The notes beneath the pieces were generated by a model, which ran no database searches, was not told the DNA's origin, and worked only from the letters and a program-made list of their open reading frames with translations. Positions 18,268-28,101 of a stretch of 64,000 bases of DNA are shown in pieces. The stretch spans positions 62,001 through 126,000 of the forward strand of contig NZ_CP115921.1 of the NCBI RefSeq assembly GCF_040412085.2. The letters are read 5' to 3'. A program made the position numbers and the translations under genes. Positions within the stretch are counted from its first letter, which is position 1; the number at the start of each line of letters is the position of its first letter. Origin of the DNA: Vibrio sp. CB1-14. Lineage in GTDB: Bacteria > Pseudomonadota > Gammaproteobacteria > Enterobacterales > Vibrionaceae.

Positions 18268-19218
18268 ATGAGCAATAAATTAGAGCAACTTCGCAAACTA
18301 ACTACTGTTGTTGCAGACACTGGCGATATCGAAGCGATTCGCAAGTACCAACCACAAGACGCAACGACAAACCCTTCTCTGATTTTAAAAGCGGCGCAGA
18401 TTGAAGAATACGCACCTCTTATCGACCAAGCTATCGAGTACGCGAAATCTCAAAGCGACAACAAAGCACAGCAAGTACAAGACACTTGCGACATGCTAGC
18501 GGTTAACATCGGTAAAGAAATTCTTAAAACTATCCCAGGTCGTATCTCAACGGAAGTTGATGCTCGTCTTTCTTACGATATGGAAGGCAGCGTAGCGAAA
18601 GCACGTCAGCTAATGAAAATGTACAACGATGCAGGTATCGCAAACGACCGCATCCTTATCAAGCTGGCTTCTACTTGGGAAGGCATCCGCGCTGCAGAGA
18701 TCTTGGAAAAAGAAGGCATCAACTGTAACCTAACGCTTCTATTCTCATTTGCTCAAGCTCGTGCATGTGCTGAAGCTGGCGTTTTCCTTATCTCTCCTTT
18801 CGTTGGCCGCATCATGGACTGGTATAAAGCGAAAGAAGGTCGTGACTTCGAAGCATCAGAAGATCCAGGCGTGATCTCTGTAGCGGGTATCTACAACTAC
18901 TACAAAGACCATGGCTACAACACTGTAGTAATGGGTGCGAGCTTCCGTAACACAGGTGAAATCCTAGAGCTTGCTGGTTGTGACCGTCTAACTATCAGCC
19001 CACAACTGCTTGCTGAGCTAGAAGAAGCACAAGGCGAAGTAGTAGAGAAGCTTGTCGACTCTAAAGGCTCAAAAGAGCGTCCTGCTGCAATGACTCACGC
19101 TGAGTTCCTATGGGAGCACAACCAAGACCCAATGGCGGTAGAGAAGCTAGCAGAAGGCATCCGTAACTTCGCTATCGACCAAGGTAAACTTGAGGCGATG
19201 ATTGAAGCTAAGCTTTAA
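18268..19218 (+). CDS. tal: transaldolase
   Basis: Transfers a dihydroxyacetone unit between sugar phosphates in the non-oxidative pentose phosphate pathway. The Schiff-base lysine is K132 in [12 protein letters not shown], and the N-terminal signature [10 protein letters not shown] is intact. Its 316 residues match TalB-type enzymes. AGGAACG lies before the ATG. The codon usage here, and in tkt, is strikingly biased toward a few preferred codons, as in highly expressed genes. tkt follows after 83 bases that include a strong hairpin. Confidence 0.97.
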   Translation: MSNKLEQLRKLTTVVADTGDIEAIRKYQPQDATTNPSLILKAAQIEEYAPLIDQAIEYAKSQSDNKAQQVQDTCDMLAVNIGKEILKTIPGRISTEVDARLSYDMEGSVAKARQLMKMYNDAGIANDRILIKLASTWEGIRAAEILEKEGINCNLTLLFSFAQARACAEAGVFLISPFVGRIMDWYKAKEGRDFEASEDPGVISVAGIYNYYKDHGYNTVVMGASFRNTGEILELAGCDRLTISPQLLAELEEAQGEVVEKLVDSKGSKERPAAMTHAEFLWEHNQDPMAVEKLAEGIRNFAIDQGKLEAMIEAKL

Positions 19219-19233
19219 TCCACATCATTTTCT

Positions 19234-19259
19234 AGAGGGGAACGTTTGCGTTCCCCTCT
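19234..19259 (+). terminator. intercistronic hairpin between tal and tkt
   Basis: AGAGGGGAACG (19234-19244) and CGTTCCCCTCT (19249-19259) form a perfect 11-bp stem with a four-base loop, followed by a pyrimidine-rich stretch (TTTTCTCTCTTT). It can act as a partial terminator or as an mRNA-stabilising stem. Confidence 0.65.
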
Positions 19260-19301
19260 TCAATTTTCTCTCTTTATAATCAATTTTTTTCGGAATGTAT
19301 T

Positions 19302-21293
19302 ATGGATCGTAAACATCTCGCTAATGCTATCCGTGCTCTAAGCATGGACGGCGTTCAACAAGCTAACTCTGGTCACCCTGGCGCGCCTATGGGCATGGCT
19401 GACATCGCTGAAGTACTTTGGCGTTCACACCTAAACCATAACCCATCAAACCCAGAGTGGGCTGACCGCGACCGTTTCGTGCTTTCAAACGGCCATGGTT
19501 CTATGCTGATCTACTCGTTGCTTCATCTGACAGGCTATGCACTACCGATCGAAGAGCTAAAGAACTTCCGTCAGCTGCACTCGAAAACACCGGGTCACCC
19601 AGAATACGGTTACGCACCTGGTATCGAAACAACGACCGGCCCTCTTGGTCAAGGCATCACAAACGCTGTAGGTATGGCGCTGGCGGAGAAAACACTAGCG
19701 GCTCAGTTCAACAAAGACGGCCACGACATCGTCGACCACTATACCTATGCATTCATGGGTGATGGCTGTTTGATGGAAGGGATCTCTCACGAAGCATGTT
19801 CTCTTGCCGGTACACTAGGCCTTGGCAAGCTCATCGCGTTCTGGGATGACAACGGCATCTCTATCGATGGTGAAGTGGAAGGTTGGTTCTCAGACGATAC
19901 ACCTAAACGTTTTGAAGCATACGGCTGGCATGTTATTCCAGCAGTAGATGGTCACGATTCTGATGCTATCAATGCAGCGATTGAAGCTGCTAAAGCAGAT
20001 CCACGCCCCACTCTTATCTGTACAAAAACCATCATCGGTTTTGGTTCACCAAACAAATCAGGTTCACACGACTGTCACGGTGCACCGCTAGGCGCTGACG
20101 AAATTGCAGCAACACGTAAAGAGCTTGGCTGGGAGTACGGTCCTTTTGAAATTCCAACGGACATCTATGCGCAGTGGGATGCGAAAGAAGCGGGCGCAAC
20201 TAAAGAAGCTGCGTGGAACGAGAAATTTGCAGCGTATGAAGCAGCCTACCCAGAGTTGGCATCTGAATTCAAACGCCGTGTAAATGGCGAACTACCCGCT
20301 GAGTGGGACGAAAAAGCAACACAAATCATTGCTGACCTTCAAGCAAACCCTGCGAACATTGCATCTCGTAAAGCGTCTCAAAACGCACTAGAAGCGTTTG
20401 GCGCAATGCTGCCAGAGTTCCTTGGTGGCTCTGCTGACCTTGCTCCGTCTAACCTAACCATGTGGTCTGGTTCTAAGTCTCTCACTGCTGAAGACGCATC
20501 TGGTAACTACATCCACTATGGTGTTCGTGAGTTCGGTATGACGGCTATCATGAACGGTATTGCGTTGCACGGTGGCTTTGTACCTTACGGTGCAACCTTC
20601 CTAATGTTCATGGAATATGCGCGTAATGCAATGCGTATGGCAGCGCTAATGAAAGTGCAAAACATCCAGGTTTACACTCACGACTCTATCGGTCTGGGTG
20701 AAGATGGTCCAACGCACCAACCTGTTGAGCAAATCGCATCACTTCGCCTAACGCCAAACATGAGCACATGGCGTCCATGTGACCAAGTTGAGTCAGCAGT
20801 AGCATGGAAATTTGCAATTGAGCGTAAAGACGGTCCTACGTCGCTTATTTTCTCTCGCCAAAACCTAGCGCAACAAGAGCGTGACGCACAGCAAGTGGCT
20901 GACATCGCAAAAGGTGCTTACGTGCTGAAAGATTGTGAAGGGACCCCTGAGCTAATTCTTATCGCAACAGGTTCTGAGGTTGAGCTAGCGGTTAACGCGG
21001 CAGCTGAGCTTTCTGCAGAAGGCAAGAAAGTACGCGTGGTCTCTATGCCAGCAACGGATTTGTTCGACAAGCAAGACGAAACATACCGTGAGTCTGTACT
21101 GCCTTCGAGCGTGACTGCACGTGTTGCAATTGAAGCGGGTATTGCCGATTTCTGGTACAAGTACGTTGGCTTTGGTGGCAAGATCGTTGGTATGACTACC
21201 TTTGGTGAGTCTGCGCCTGCAGGTGAACTCTTTAAGATGTTTGGCTTCACTACCGAAAATGTCGTGAGCACCGCGAAAACAGTTCTCAAATAA
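19302..21293 (+). CDS. tkt: transketolase
   Basis: Thiamine-diphosphate-dependent transfer of two-carbon units in the pentose phosphate pathway. The 663-residue length is standard. The ThDP/Mg motif [13 protein letters not shown] ends in DDNGISIDG, the phosphate-binding histidines are in GHGSM and [11 protein letters not shown], and the catalytic glutamate is in FGMTAIMNG (VREFGM). It lies downstream of tal on the same strand with a strong hairpin between them, so it may also have its own transcript. A clear terminator follows. Confidence 0.97.
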   Translation: MDRKHLANAIRALSMDGVQQANSGHPGAPMGMADIAEVLWRSHLNHNPSNPEWADRDRFVLSNGHGSMLIYSLLHLTGYALPIEELKNFRQLHSKTPGHPEYGYAPGIETTTGPLGQGITNAVGMALAEKTLAAQFNKDGHDIVDHYTYAFMGDGCLMEGISHEACSLAGTLGLGKLIAFWDDNGISIDGEVEGWFSDDTPKRFEAYGWHVIPAVDGHDSDAINAAIEAAKADPRPTLICTKTIIGFGSPNKSGSHDCHGAPLGADEIAATRKELGWEYGPFEIPTDIYAQWDAKEAGATKEAAWNEKFAAYEAAYPELASEFKRRVNGELPAEWDEKATQIIADLQANPANIASRKASQNALEAFGAMLPEFLGGSADLAPSNLTMWSGSKSLTAEDASGNYIHYGVREFGMTAIMNGIALHGGFVPYGATFLMFMEYARNAMRMAALMKVQNIQVYTHDSIGLGEDGPTHQPVEQIASLRLTPNMSTWRPCDQVESAVAWKFAIERKDGPTSLIFSRQNLAQQERDAQQVADIAKGAYVLKDCEGTPELILIATGSEVELAVNAAAELSAEGKKVRVVSMPATDLFDKQDETYRESVLPSSVTARVAIEAGIADFWYKYVGFGGKIVGMTTFGESAPAGELFKMFGFTTENVVSTAKTVLK

Positions 21294-21329
21294 ATAGTCG
21301 TTTTAGCGTCAACCGTTAAACATAAGTTT

Positions 21330-21358
21330 AGCCGAGTCCCCATGGGACTCGGCTTTTT
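21330..21358 (+). terminator. tkt terminator
   Basis: GCCGAGTCCC (21331-21340) and GGGACTCGGC (21344-21353) form a 10-bp stem followed by TTTTT. Confidence 0.92.
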
Positions 21359-21447
21359 CATTGCTAATTTTCGACGCGTTTTCCCTTGACGCGACAAAAC
21401 GCGATCCTAGACTTTTCTTATAGTCAATTACAAGGGGAAATATACTC

Positions 21448-21900
21448 ATGACTCGATGGATCACACTTCTTCTGGCTTCATTCATATTCACAGTTAATGC
21501 TGCTCAACTTAGCTTTGTCAGCAATGGTATCACTATTAACACACTGTCGGACCAAGACTTTTCAGAGCTCCCACAAACAGAGATCGCCACGGAGTTACCA
21601 TGGATAGAAGGAGTGACGACATTTTCTGGTGTTCAAGTGGCAGATATTTTCAATCACATGAAGACTCCAATACCTGAATCGATTACCTTGGTAGCTTTAA
21701 ATGATTACCAAATTGAAGTTGCGATTGAGGATATCAAAAACTACCAACCTATTATCGCCAACAGAAAGAATGGCCAAATAATGCCCGTACGAGATAAAGG
21801 ACCATTCTGGCTTATCTTCCCTTTAACCGACTACCCAGAGATTAACAATACCGATTACCACGCAAAGATGATTTGGCAACTTAAAGAAGTAAGATACTAA
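21448..21900 (+). CDS. small periplasmic sulfite-oxidase-fold (molybdopterin-binding-like) protein
   Basis: This 150-residue protein has a signal peptide (about residues 1-19) and a single domain that resembles the oxidoreductase molybdopterin-binding fold, with FSGVQVADIFNHM and GPFWLIFPL at the expected places. The cysteine that binds molybdenum in true enzymes is absent, so it is probably a binding or sensory protein, not an oxidase. AAGGGGAA precedes the ATG. It is followed after 19 bases by a membrane GGDEF-like protein, suggesting the two form a periplasmic sensor and inner-membrane partner. The fold call is moderate; the role is inference. Confidence 0.75.
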   Translation: MTRWITLLLASFIFTVNAAQLSFVSNGITINTLSDQDFSELPQTEIATELPWIEGVTTFSGVQVADIFNHMKTPIPESITLVALNDYQIEVAIEDIKNYQPIIANRKNGQIMPVRDKGPFWLIFPLTDYPEINNTDYHAKMIWQLKEVRY

Positions 21901-21919
21901 TGCGTTTCGGAGATTCATC

Positions 21920-22984
21920 ATGATGCTCAAGTCAATCATTAACAAAATACCCATAAATGTTGCCAAGCTTACTCTTGTCTTACTTACGTCGCTGGTACTC
22001 ATGGTCAACCTATTCACTATCGACCGCATTAACAGCATTAATGCTGATCTATCGGATCGCAAAAATGAAGCAACCTGGTTTGTTCTACAATTGGTAAAAG
22101 AGTATTCGAATCTCATTACTCAAGTCAGCATCACTCCCTATGACAACGCTAAGGTAAACCTGGCGTACGATCTAACGTGGAGCCGGTTTGATATTATTTT
22201 GAATAGCAAAGAATCCTCCCGATTTATTGCTCAAGCCAACTATCGGTCTTTTTTTGAACAGCATTTTAATAAGTTCAAAAATTTAGAAAAATCGCTTCAA
22301 CTTACCGCAAAACTACCAGACTTGAGGCTACCTTTACTAAAAAGGATTCAATTAAATTTCGACCAAATCATCCGTTTTATCAATGATAAGTTTCGAATAG
22401 AAAACCCGATTGCCGAGCAGTATCGCAGCGAATTAGACAAATTACTGACATTGCAAAAAACGAGCTCTATCACACTCGTGGTGCTGGTGACGTTTATTTC
22501 ATACGTGTTTTGGCTTGATGCAAGCCTACGAAAGAAAATTCAGCGTAACGATGCGCTAACAGGCACGCTCAATAGAGCGTCGCTAAACGAAGACATTAAA
22601 CACCACTCTTCGTGGAAAAGCTACGAATTGCTGTCAATCCGTGTGCATAATGTACTTGAGGTCAATCAGCGCTATGGTATTGATTACGGCGACATCATCA
22701 TTAAAGCGACCGCCAGACGAATCATGTCTATCTTTGATTCAGACTACCGTGTTTACCGCTATAGTGGCGCCCAATTTATTATTCTGCACAGAAAAAGTAA
22801 TAAATCTAGCGGTAATAACCACCTTAGAGAATTAAAGAATGCGCTCTCTCAACCCGTTGATTTGTCTGATATGACATTAGTATTGGATGTCAGTGTGATC
22901 TATGACCCCGATTTGGAAAATGACCACCTATTAGAACGTTTAACACAGCTATCAAGAAGACCGTTAGAAACAGACTTGATCTGA
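21920..22984 (+). CDS. membrane protein with degenerate GGDEF domain
   Basis: This 354-residue protein has transmembrane segments near residues 14-34 and 180-200 that bracket a periplasmic helical domain, and a C-terminal GGDEF fold (NDALTGTLNRASL near residue 215). At the active-site position the sequence reads RYSGAQF instead of RxGGDEF, so diguanylate cyclase activity is unlikely; it may bind nucleotide or only transmit a signal. CGGAG lies before the ATG at 21920, and a second ATG follows directly. It is co-oriented with and close to the sulfite-oxidase-fold gene. Confidence 0.85.
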   Translation: MMLKSIINKIPINVAKLTLVLLTSLVLMVNLFTIDRINSINADLSDRKNEATWFVLQLVKEYSNLITQVSITPYDNAKVNLAYDLTWSRFDIILNSKESSRFIAQANYRSFFEQHFNKFKNLEKSLQLTAKLPDLRLPLLKRIQLNFDQIIRFINDKFRIENPIAEQYRSELDKLLTLQKTSSITLVVLVTFISYVFWLDASLRKKIQRNDALTGTLNRASLNEDIKHHSSWKSYELLSIRVHNVLEVNQRYGIDYGDIIIKATARRIMSIFDSDYRVYRYSGAQFIILHRKSNKSSGNNHLRELKNALSQPVDLSDMTLVLDVSVIYDPDLENDHLLERLTQLSRRPLETDLI

Positions 22985-23060
22985 CGCTGTGAATACCTTT
23001 GCCTCACCGCTATGATGCGGAGCAGGCAGACCGCTTTTAGTCGTCATCTGGACTGCTTGA

Positions 23061-25457
23061 TCAACCATCACTACGAACGGTTAACTCAGTTACATTTTCA
23101 CTCCTTGAGTTGGAGCTTAGCCTGTTATAGAAGTTACAAAAGCCTGTGTATGTCAATGGCTTGCTTATATAAAAACCTTGTAAGTAGTCACACCCTAATG
23201 AGTTCAGATACTCTTTCTGCAGTTGGGTCTCCACCCCTTCTCCCACCACTTTGGCACCACAGCTGTGCCCTAACGCAATAATAGACTTGAGCATTTTCTT
23301 TTCATCGCTTTGCAAAAGAATTAGGTCGACAAAAGTCTTATCAATTTTGAGTTCATCCACTGGATAGTGAAGCAATTGATTGATGGAAGTAAAACCTGTG
23401 CCAAAATCATCAACAGAGATCCTAAAGCCTAAATCACGTAGCGAGCGGATCATTGTAATCGTCTCCTGTGTACTCTTCACATAGCTGGTCTCGGTGATCT
23501 CTAATATAACTCTGTGGTATTCGACACCATGGCTGCTGCAAACGCTGCACAAGTGTTCAATAAAACTGTCGTTATATAACTCTAAAGCGGACACATTAAT
23601 CGATATACAACCAGTGTAGCCGCACTCTTTGGTCATTTTAACTAATTCAAACAGAGCATTGTCTAATACCCATTTATCTATCTCAATGATTACATTTGCT
23701 TGTTCTGCGATAGGAATAAACTCATCGGGACCAACCCCTTTGTCTCGCAAAACAGGACAGCGAATTAAGCATTCAATACTCTCAACTTCTAGGGTGTTCG
23801 AGTCAACTAAGGGCATATAATTAAGCTCAAATGCACCATCTTTAATGCAACTGAGTAGTTGTTTCTCAATGTCTGCTTTTCTGCTCAACTCACTAAGTAG
23901 ATCATCGTCAAACACACTGATGGGTAAACCGTTAGTGATCTGTTTTGCTTTGCTCAGCGCCTCTTCTACGCCTTTTTGCCACATCTGCACATGCTGATTG
24001 TTGGTTAGCGGAATCAACGCCATTGCAACTTCAATGTGAGAGGCAAAGCCTGAAGACTGAAAGGCTTGGAAAAAGCGTGCTCTGAATAAAGTAGCCAGCG
24101 CTTTAGTATTGTCTAAATTGGAGGATGTTAATACCGCACAGAAAGTGTTTGACCCATAGCGACTCATTGAATAATCACTGCAACCTACCCCCAGCTTGTT
24201 CTGATTGTGATTGGTCAGTAAGAGCAGTTGTTCGCTAAGACGAACCAAAAGCTGATCAGCGTAGTCTTGGCCATGGATGTCATTGATGCGTCTAAAATTA
24301 ACAATGTCCCAAGCAACTAAATAACTGCTGTCGTTGGCGTAGCTCGCCACGCGTTGATCAACATATTCAATAAAGGATTTACGATTGGCAAGCTTAGTAA
24401 GATTATCAAACTCAGCTTCGAACTTTACTTTGGTCAAGCTATCAATGTAGGCGTTACGCAACACCGCAACCTCACTGTTCTCTTTGGAGCGTTTAAAATA
24501 CCTAAGCTCTAGACCTCCACGTTGAATGTCTGCAAGCAAGCTTTGTATTGGACCAGTAACGTTCAGCCTTACCACAATATGCACAATCGACAGCAAAGTC
24601 ACTATAATCACCGCAACGTAGCCTAGCGCCTGAGCCAATAGCTCACGCTTAAATGGACTGTAATAGCTATCTAGAATAGTCAGTTCCAGTGAGATGCCAA
24701 AAGCACTGACTTGACATACCTCGCCATCAATAAACGCGTTTTCAATATGAGTGTGAGAAACCTCTGACTCATAATCCTTGATCGAACCAAACGACAACGA
24801 CACATCAGGAAGATGGCTCGCAGTCTCAATCAATTTGTTGATTTGAAGCATTGGCGCATCAATCACCAACAAGCTCCGATTTTTTCGTGTTAGGGAACGT
24901 TTATCACCCGGAGCGTGAACGGGATCATGCGCGCTGATGACCGTTGCCCTCAACTCACCATTAGCAGCAATATACACTTCTCTCTTTCGAGTAAATGGCT
25001 CTCCAAGCGTCACTAATACATGGGTATCAAACACCACTTGATAAATGTCACTCGGTAACTCACGAGCTGAAAAAGGATCGCTCGCGCTACTCGCAGCAGT
25101 AATCGTAAACAGGTCATCGATAACAAATAGATGCACGGTGCCCATCTGCTCAGTGCGTTTCTCAGACATTAGATAAGCAATATGCGCATCCAAAAAATTT
25201 CTTACACTGTAATCACCCGTATCTTGTAGATGTCGAACAAATTGTTCTGATGCAGCAAGCTCACCACTGAGAAATCCGATCGCACGGCTTTCATACTCAG
25301 CCGCAATCAAAGCACTGGATAGGCGATTTAGCCAAAGGTCGCGCTCGAGTGCCCGATGTTCATTCACTTGCCAAAGGTAAACAATGATCCCTGCCGATAT
25401 AACCAACGCACCGACCACTGGAGTCAAAGCAAAATGTAAGCGTTGAACTAACTTCAT
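23061..25457 (-). CDS. mbaA: MbaA-like membrane c-di-GMP phosphodiesterase (degenerate GGDEF + EAL)
   Basis: This 798-residue inner-membrane protein has an N-terminal helix (about 12-29), a large periplasmic region, a second helix near 275-295, a linker, a GGDEF fold and an EAL domain (about 530-785). The GGDEF site reads RYGSNTF, so the cyclase half is inactive. The EAL half keeps its metal and catalytic residues: E in ESIECLIR, N in INVSA, EITE, DDFGTG, KIDKTF, EGVET and the QG of LQGFY. It starts two bases after the stop of the PotD-like gene, so the pair is translationally tight. This is the arrangement of V. cholerae nspS-mbaA, where norspermidine bound by NspS controls MbaA and biofilm formation. 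Orthology versus paralogy cannot be settled here. Confidence 0.87.
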   Translation of the reverse strand: MKLVQRLHFALTPVVGALVISAGIIVYLWQVNEHRALERDLWLNRLSSALIAAEYESRAIGFLSGELAASEQFVRHLQDTGDYSVRNFLDAHIAYLMSEKRTEQMGTVHLFVIDDLFTITAASSASDPFSARELPSDIYQVVFDTHVLVTLGEPFTRKREVYIAANGELRATVISAHDPVHAPGDKRSLTRKNRSLLVIDAPMLQINKLIETASHLPDVSLSFGSIKDYESEVSHTHIENAFIDGEVCQVSAFGISLELTILDSYYSPFKRELLAQALGYVAVIIVTLLSIVHIVVRLNVTGPIQSLLADIQRGGLELRYFKRSKENSEVAVLRNAYIDSLTKVKFEAEFDNLTKLANRKSFIEYVDQRVASYANDSSYLVAWDIVNFRRINDIHGQDYADQLLVRLSEQLLLLTNHNQNKLGVGCSDYSMSRYGSNTFCAVLTSSNLDNTKALATLFRARFFQAFQSSGFASHIEVAMALIPLTNNQHVQMWQKGVEEALSKAKQITNGLPISVFDDDLLSELSRKADIEKQLLSCIKDGAFELNYMPLVDSNTLEVESIECLIRCPVLRDKGVGPDEFIPIAEQANVIIEIDKWVLDNALFELVKMTKECGYTGCISINVSALELYNDSFIEHLCSVCSSHGVEYHRVILEITETSYVKSTQETITMIRSLRDLGFRISVDDFGTGFTSINQLLHYPVDELKIDKTFVDLILLQSDEKKMLKSIIALGHSCGAKVVGEGVETQLQKEYLNSLGCDYLQGFYISKPLTYTGFCNFYNRLSSNSRSENVTELTVRSDG

Positions 25458-25459
25458 CG

Positions 25460-26527
25460 TTACTTAAGTTCCTTCACAATTCGTTGTCTGACGGATAAGG
25501 CATGGTCACTAATCTCTCTGTGGGTGTAGCTTTTCTCAATAAGCTCAGGAGATGGATTGATCACAGGGTCACTTAAGTAATCCTGATCAAGATAACGTTT
25601 GACGTTCGAGTTCGGTGTAGAAAACCAAGAATCTTGCGCGTTTTTCGCCGCGACATCTGGCCTAGTTAAATAGTCTATTGCCTGCTTGGTTTGTGGTTTA
25701 GTGATAATGCCTGACGGTACAGCCAAACATTCCACCCAAACAAACGTGCCTTCTTTGGGCACAACATATTGCCATTCTCCATCTGGATCAGTATTGAACT
25801 CATTTAAAACATAGTCATCACCGGAAAAACCAAATGCCAAATCTGTTTTGTCGAGTAAACTGGGATCATCAATCGCATCTAACACATATTCGGTCGAGTT
25901 CAAATAAGCTCGCTGTTTCTTTAGTGCTTGATAGGCAAGCTTTAAGTCATCGATATCATCGGTAAACGGATCTTTATTAACAGCGAGCAATGCTGCGCCA
26001 ATTAGATCGACGGGGTGATAATACATGGACACACGTCCACGCAGCTGTTCTTGAGGCTCAATCAGCTGTTGCCATGAATCTATAGGTTTTTCGAAAGCTG
26101 ACTTGCGATACAGTAACCCACTGGTTCCCCAAGCATAAGGAATACCGTAATCGCCACACTGCTCAAACCAGCGATTGTCAAAACGCGGCTTCAGCTGTGT
26201 TCTTATCTCCGTGAGCGGTTGCATCGCGCCTTGGTCAGCTAACATATTTAGGCGAACACTTTCGATGACAACAAGATCAATAGAGTTACGGCGCTTACTC
26301 AGCAGCAGCTCATCACGCACCGACTCATCGGAGAAATAGGTTTCCTCAATATGTAAATGATGTTCGGTTTCTATATTCTGAATCACTTCTTCAGACAAAA
26401 ACGCTTCCCAATTATATAGGTGTACTGTTCTTGCTTTGTCCGATGCGGACGCCACAGACCCGTTGACCAATATTAACAACCCAATTCCGAGTGTAAAAAA
26501 ATGACGATGGAGAGTGGAAAGAATCAT
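25460..26527 (-). CDS. nspS: NspS-like periplasmic polyamine-binding protein
   Basis: This 355-residue exported protein belongs to the PotD spermidine/putrescine-binding family. A signal peptide of about 28 residues is followed by VHLYNWEAFLSEEVI, the typical PotD start, and later GIPYAWGTSGLLYRK and the C-terminal LTRPDVAAKNAQD. There are no genes for an ABC permease or ATPase nearby, which argues against transport. The next gene, two bases downstream, is a membrane EAL protein, so it most likely acts as a ligand-sensing partner, as NspS does for MbaA. Ligand identity (norspermidine, spermidine or other) is not readable from the sequence. Confidence 0.87.
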   Translation of the reverse strand: MILSTLHRHFFTLGIGLLILVNGSVASASDKARTVHLYNWEAFLSEEVIQNIETEHHLHIEETYFSDESVRDELLLSKRRNSIDLVVIESVRLNMLADQGAMQPLTEIRTQLKPRFDNRWFEQCGDYGIPYAWGTSGLLYRKSAFEKPIDSWQQLIEPQEQLRGRVSMYYHPVDLIGAALLAVNKDPFTDDIDDLKLAYQALKKQRAYLNSTEYVLDAIDDPSLLDKTDLAFGFSGDDYVLNEFNTDPDGEWQYVVPKEGTFVWVECLAVPSGIITKPQTKQAIDYLTRPDVAAKNAQDSWFSTPNSNVKRYLDQDYLSDPVINPSPELIEKSYTHREISDHALSVRQRIVKELK

Positions 26528-26630
26528 TAAGCTAGTCCTTTAGCGATGTTATTTCTTACAGACTAGGACAGCTAATATAGGAATTCATTAGAATGTGCTT
26601 CTCATAATTGAGAAATATCAGTTTGAAAAC

Positions 26631-27317
26631 TCACTCAATAACTTGAGAAGAGGGTTTGGCCTCAATATGCATCTCCCCTGTCACCATATCGACGTTAGCG
26701 TGATACAAATGGGCGGTATCACCATGATGTTTGAAAGTAAAATGATAACTGTGAGCAGGAAAAAAAATCGGCACGTCGACAACCTGTTTGAGATCGTAGC
26801 CATCTTGCACGAAGACCTGTTGAACTTCAACACGCTGCTTGGCAGCACTCAACTCAAGTTGACGATCATAAACAGGTGCCACAGAGGGGTTAGTGGGATA
26901 GCTGTTGCCATCGTGAATTAGTGCTCTCAATGCACCATTACTCCATACGTAAAAGTCCTTCCAACCTTCGTTGACGCGATTGGAGAGCAGTATGGGCACC
27001 GCAGTTACTGTTAAACGATGAAGGATCGCTCCACTATCATCAAACAAGTAAGCTGTGCATCCTCCAGAGCCACAAAAATAGGGATCTTGCATCAGAACCA
27101 ATAGCTCATCACGGCCATCATTGTTCAAATCTGCCGAGCCAGACTTATATCGATACTCTTTGTCTCTTGGATCCAGCTTTTCTGGGATCAGAATATCTTC
27201 TACTACCAGTCTATCGATATTGTCGAGCGTAAAGACCTGTGGGCGTGGTTCGCTGGTGTATTCATTGCAGCCTTGCAATAAAGCTGCAATTGAAAAAAGG
27301 ACAATGACTTGTTTCAC
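26631..27317 (-). CDS. putative lipoprotein with a Ca-binding-like loop
   Basis: A signal sequence with lipobox LLQGC makes this a probable outer-membrane or periplasmic lipoprotein of 228 residues. The segment ADLNNDGRDELLV resembles FG-GAP/dockerin-type calcium loops. The open frame starts at 27344, but GTG at 27317 has GGAG just upstream and begins directly with the signal peptide, so I chose it. It is 103 bases upstream of the nspS-like gene on the same strand and could share its transcript. I do not recognise a specific function. Confidence 0.75.
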   Translation of the reverse strand: MKQVIVLFSIAALLQGCNEYTSEPRPQVFTLDNIDRLVVEDILIPEKLDPRDKEYRYKSGSADLNNDGRDELLVLMQDPYFCGSGGCTAYLFDDSGAILHRLTVTAVPILLSNRVNEGWKDFYVWSNGALRALIHDGNSYPTNPSVAPVYDRQLELSAAKQRVEVQQVFVQDGYDLKQVVDVPIFFPAHSYHFTFKHHGDTAHLYHANVDMVTGEMHIEAKPSSQVIE

Positions 27318-27391
27318 ATCGTTCTCCAAAGAGTAGTAAGGCAATCTAAGTCTATGAAGGTAAACGGTGATTCACAAGTTTAATTGAGCAA

Positions 27392-28006
27392 TTACAAGGT
27401 CGTCACAACGCGAACTGCCAATAGAATAAGCACTAATCCTGATAACTGGTCAATCAGCTTCGCCTTAGATTTCAGCTTGTTCAGTAAACGAGGTGATGAC
27501 AGCATGAAAGTGATCAGGGTGTACCACAAACCATCAACGACCAAAGGGGTGAAAACGATGATCGCTTTGTCAGATAACTCACTACCTATGGCAACAAATT
27601 GGCTGAACAGTGCAGTAAAGAACAAGGCTATTTTAGGACTCAATAAAGATATAAACAGCCCTTCTTTTGCAGCTGTCATTACCGATACTTGCTTACCCGA
27701 TTCTAAACGCTCAACAATGCCTCCTTTTGAGCGCAGTGCGTTATAGCCTAACCATGCGAGATACAATGCACCTAATAGAGAAATCCCTTTAAATACCAAA
27801 GGGAACTGATGCAATAATACTGAGAGACCAAGAACGGTAACGAGCGCGTAAACGCCAATTCCAAACGCATGTGCCCATGCAGTGGCAAGACCATGTTGTC
27901 TGCCTCCGGCCAGGCTGTGTTTAGCGACAATAGCCAAGCTCGGGCCTGGTGACATGGCTCCTAACAGACAAATAGCAAAAAGTGATAACCAAATAGTGAA
28001 GCTCAT
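27392..28006 (-). CDS. LysE/RhtB-family amino acid exporter
   Basis: This 204-residue inner-membrane protein has about six transmembrane helices. The family motif SPGPSLAIVAKHSLAGGRQHG lies near residue 19, followed by LGALYLAWLGYNALRS and the LLSPKIALFF loop. Such proteins export amino acids or homoserine lactone-type compounds. A LysR regulator lies 95 bases upstream on the same strand. Substrate not predictable. Confidence 0.9.
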   Translation of the reverse strand: MSFTIWLSLFAICLLGAMSPGPSLAIVAKHSLAGGRQHGLATAWAHAFGIGVYALVTVLGLSVLLHQFPLVFKGISLLGALYLAWLGYNALRSKGGIVERLESGKQVSVMTAAKEGLFISLLSPKIALFFTALFSQFVAIGSELSDKAIIVFTPLVVDGLWYTLITFMLSSPRLLNKLKSKAKLIDQLSGLVLILLAVRVVTTL

Positions 28007-28101
28007 AGATTGTATCCTCCGTTGAGCATCAATCTACCACTCACCGTTAATGATTTGAAATCACGATTTATCATTATCATCATGATTTAAGATCATAACC
28101 C

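Noticed and set aside
20918..21397. 159-codon minus-strand frame inside tkt
   Set aside because: Shadow of the strongly codon-biased transketolase gene, low-complexity in Ser/Thr.
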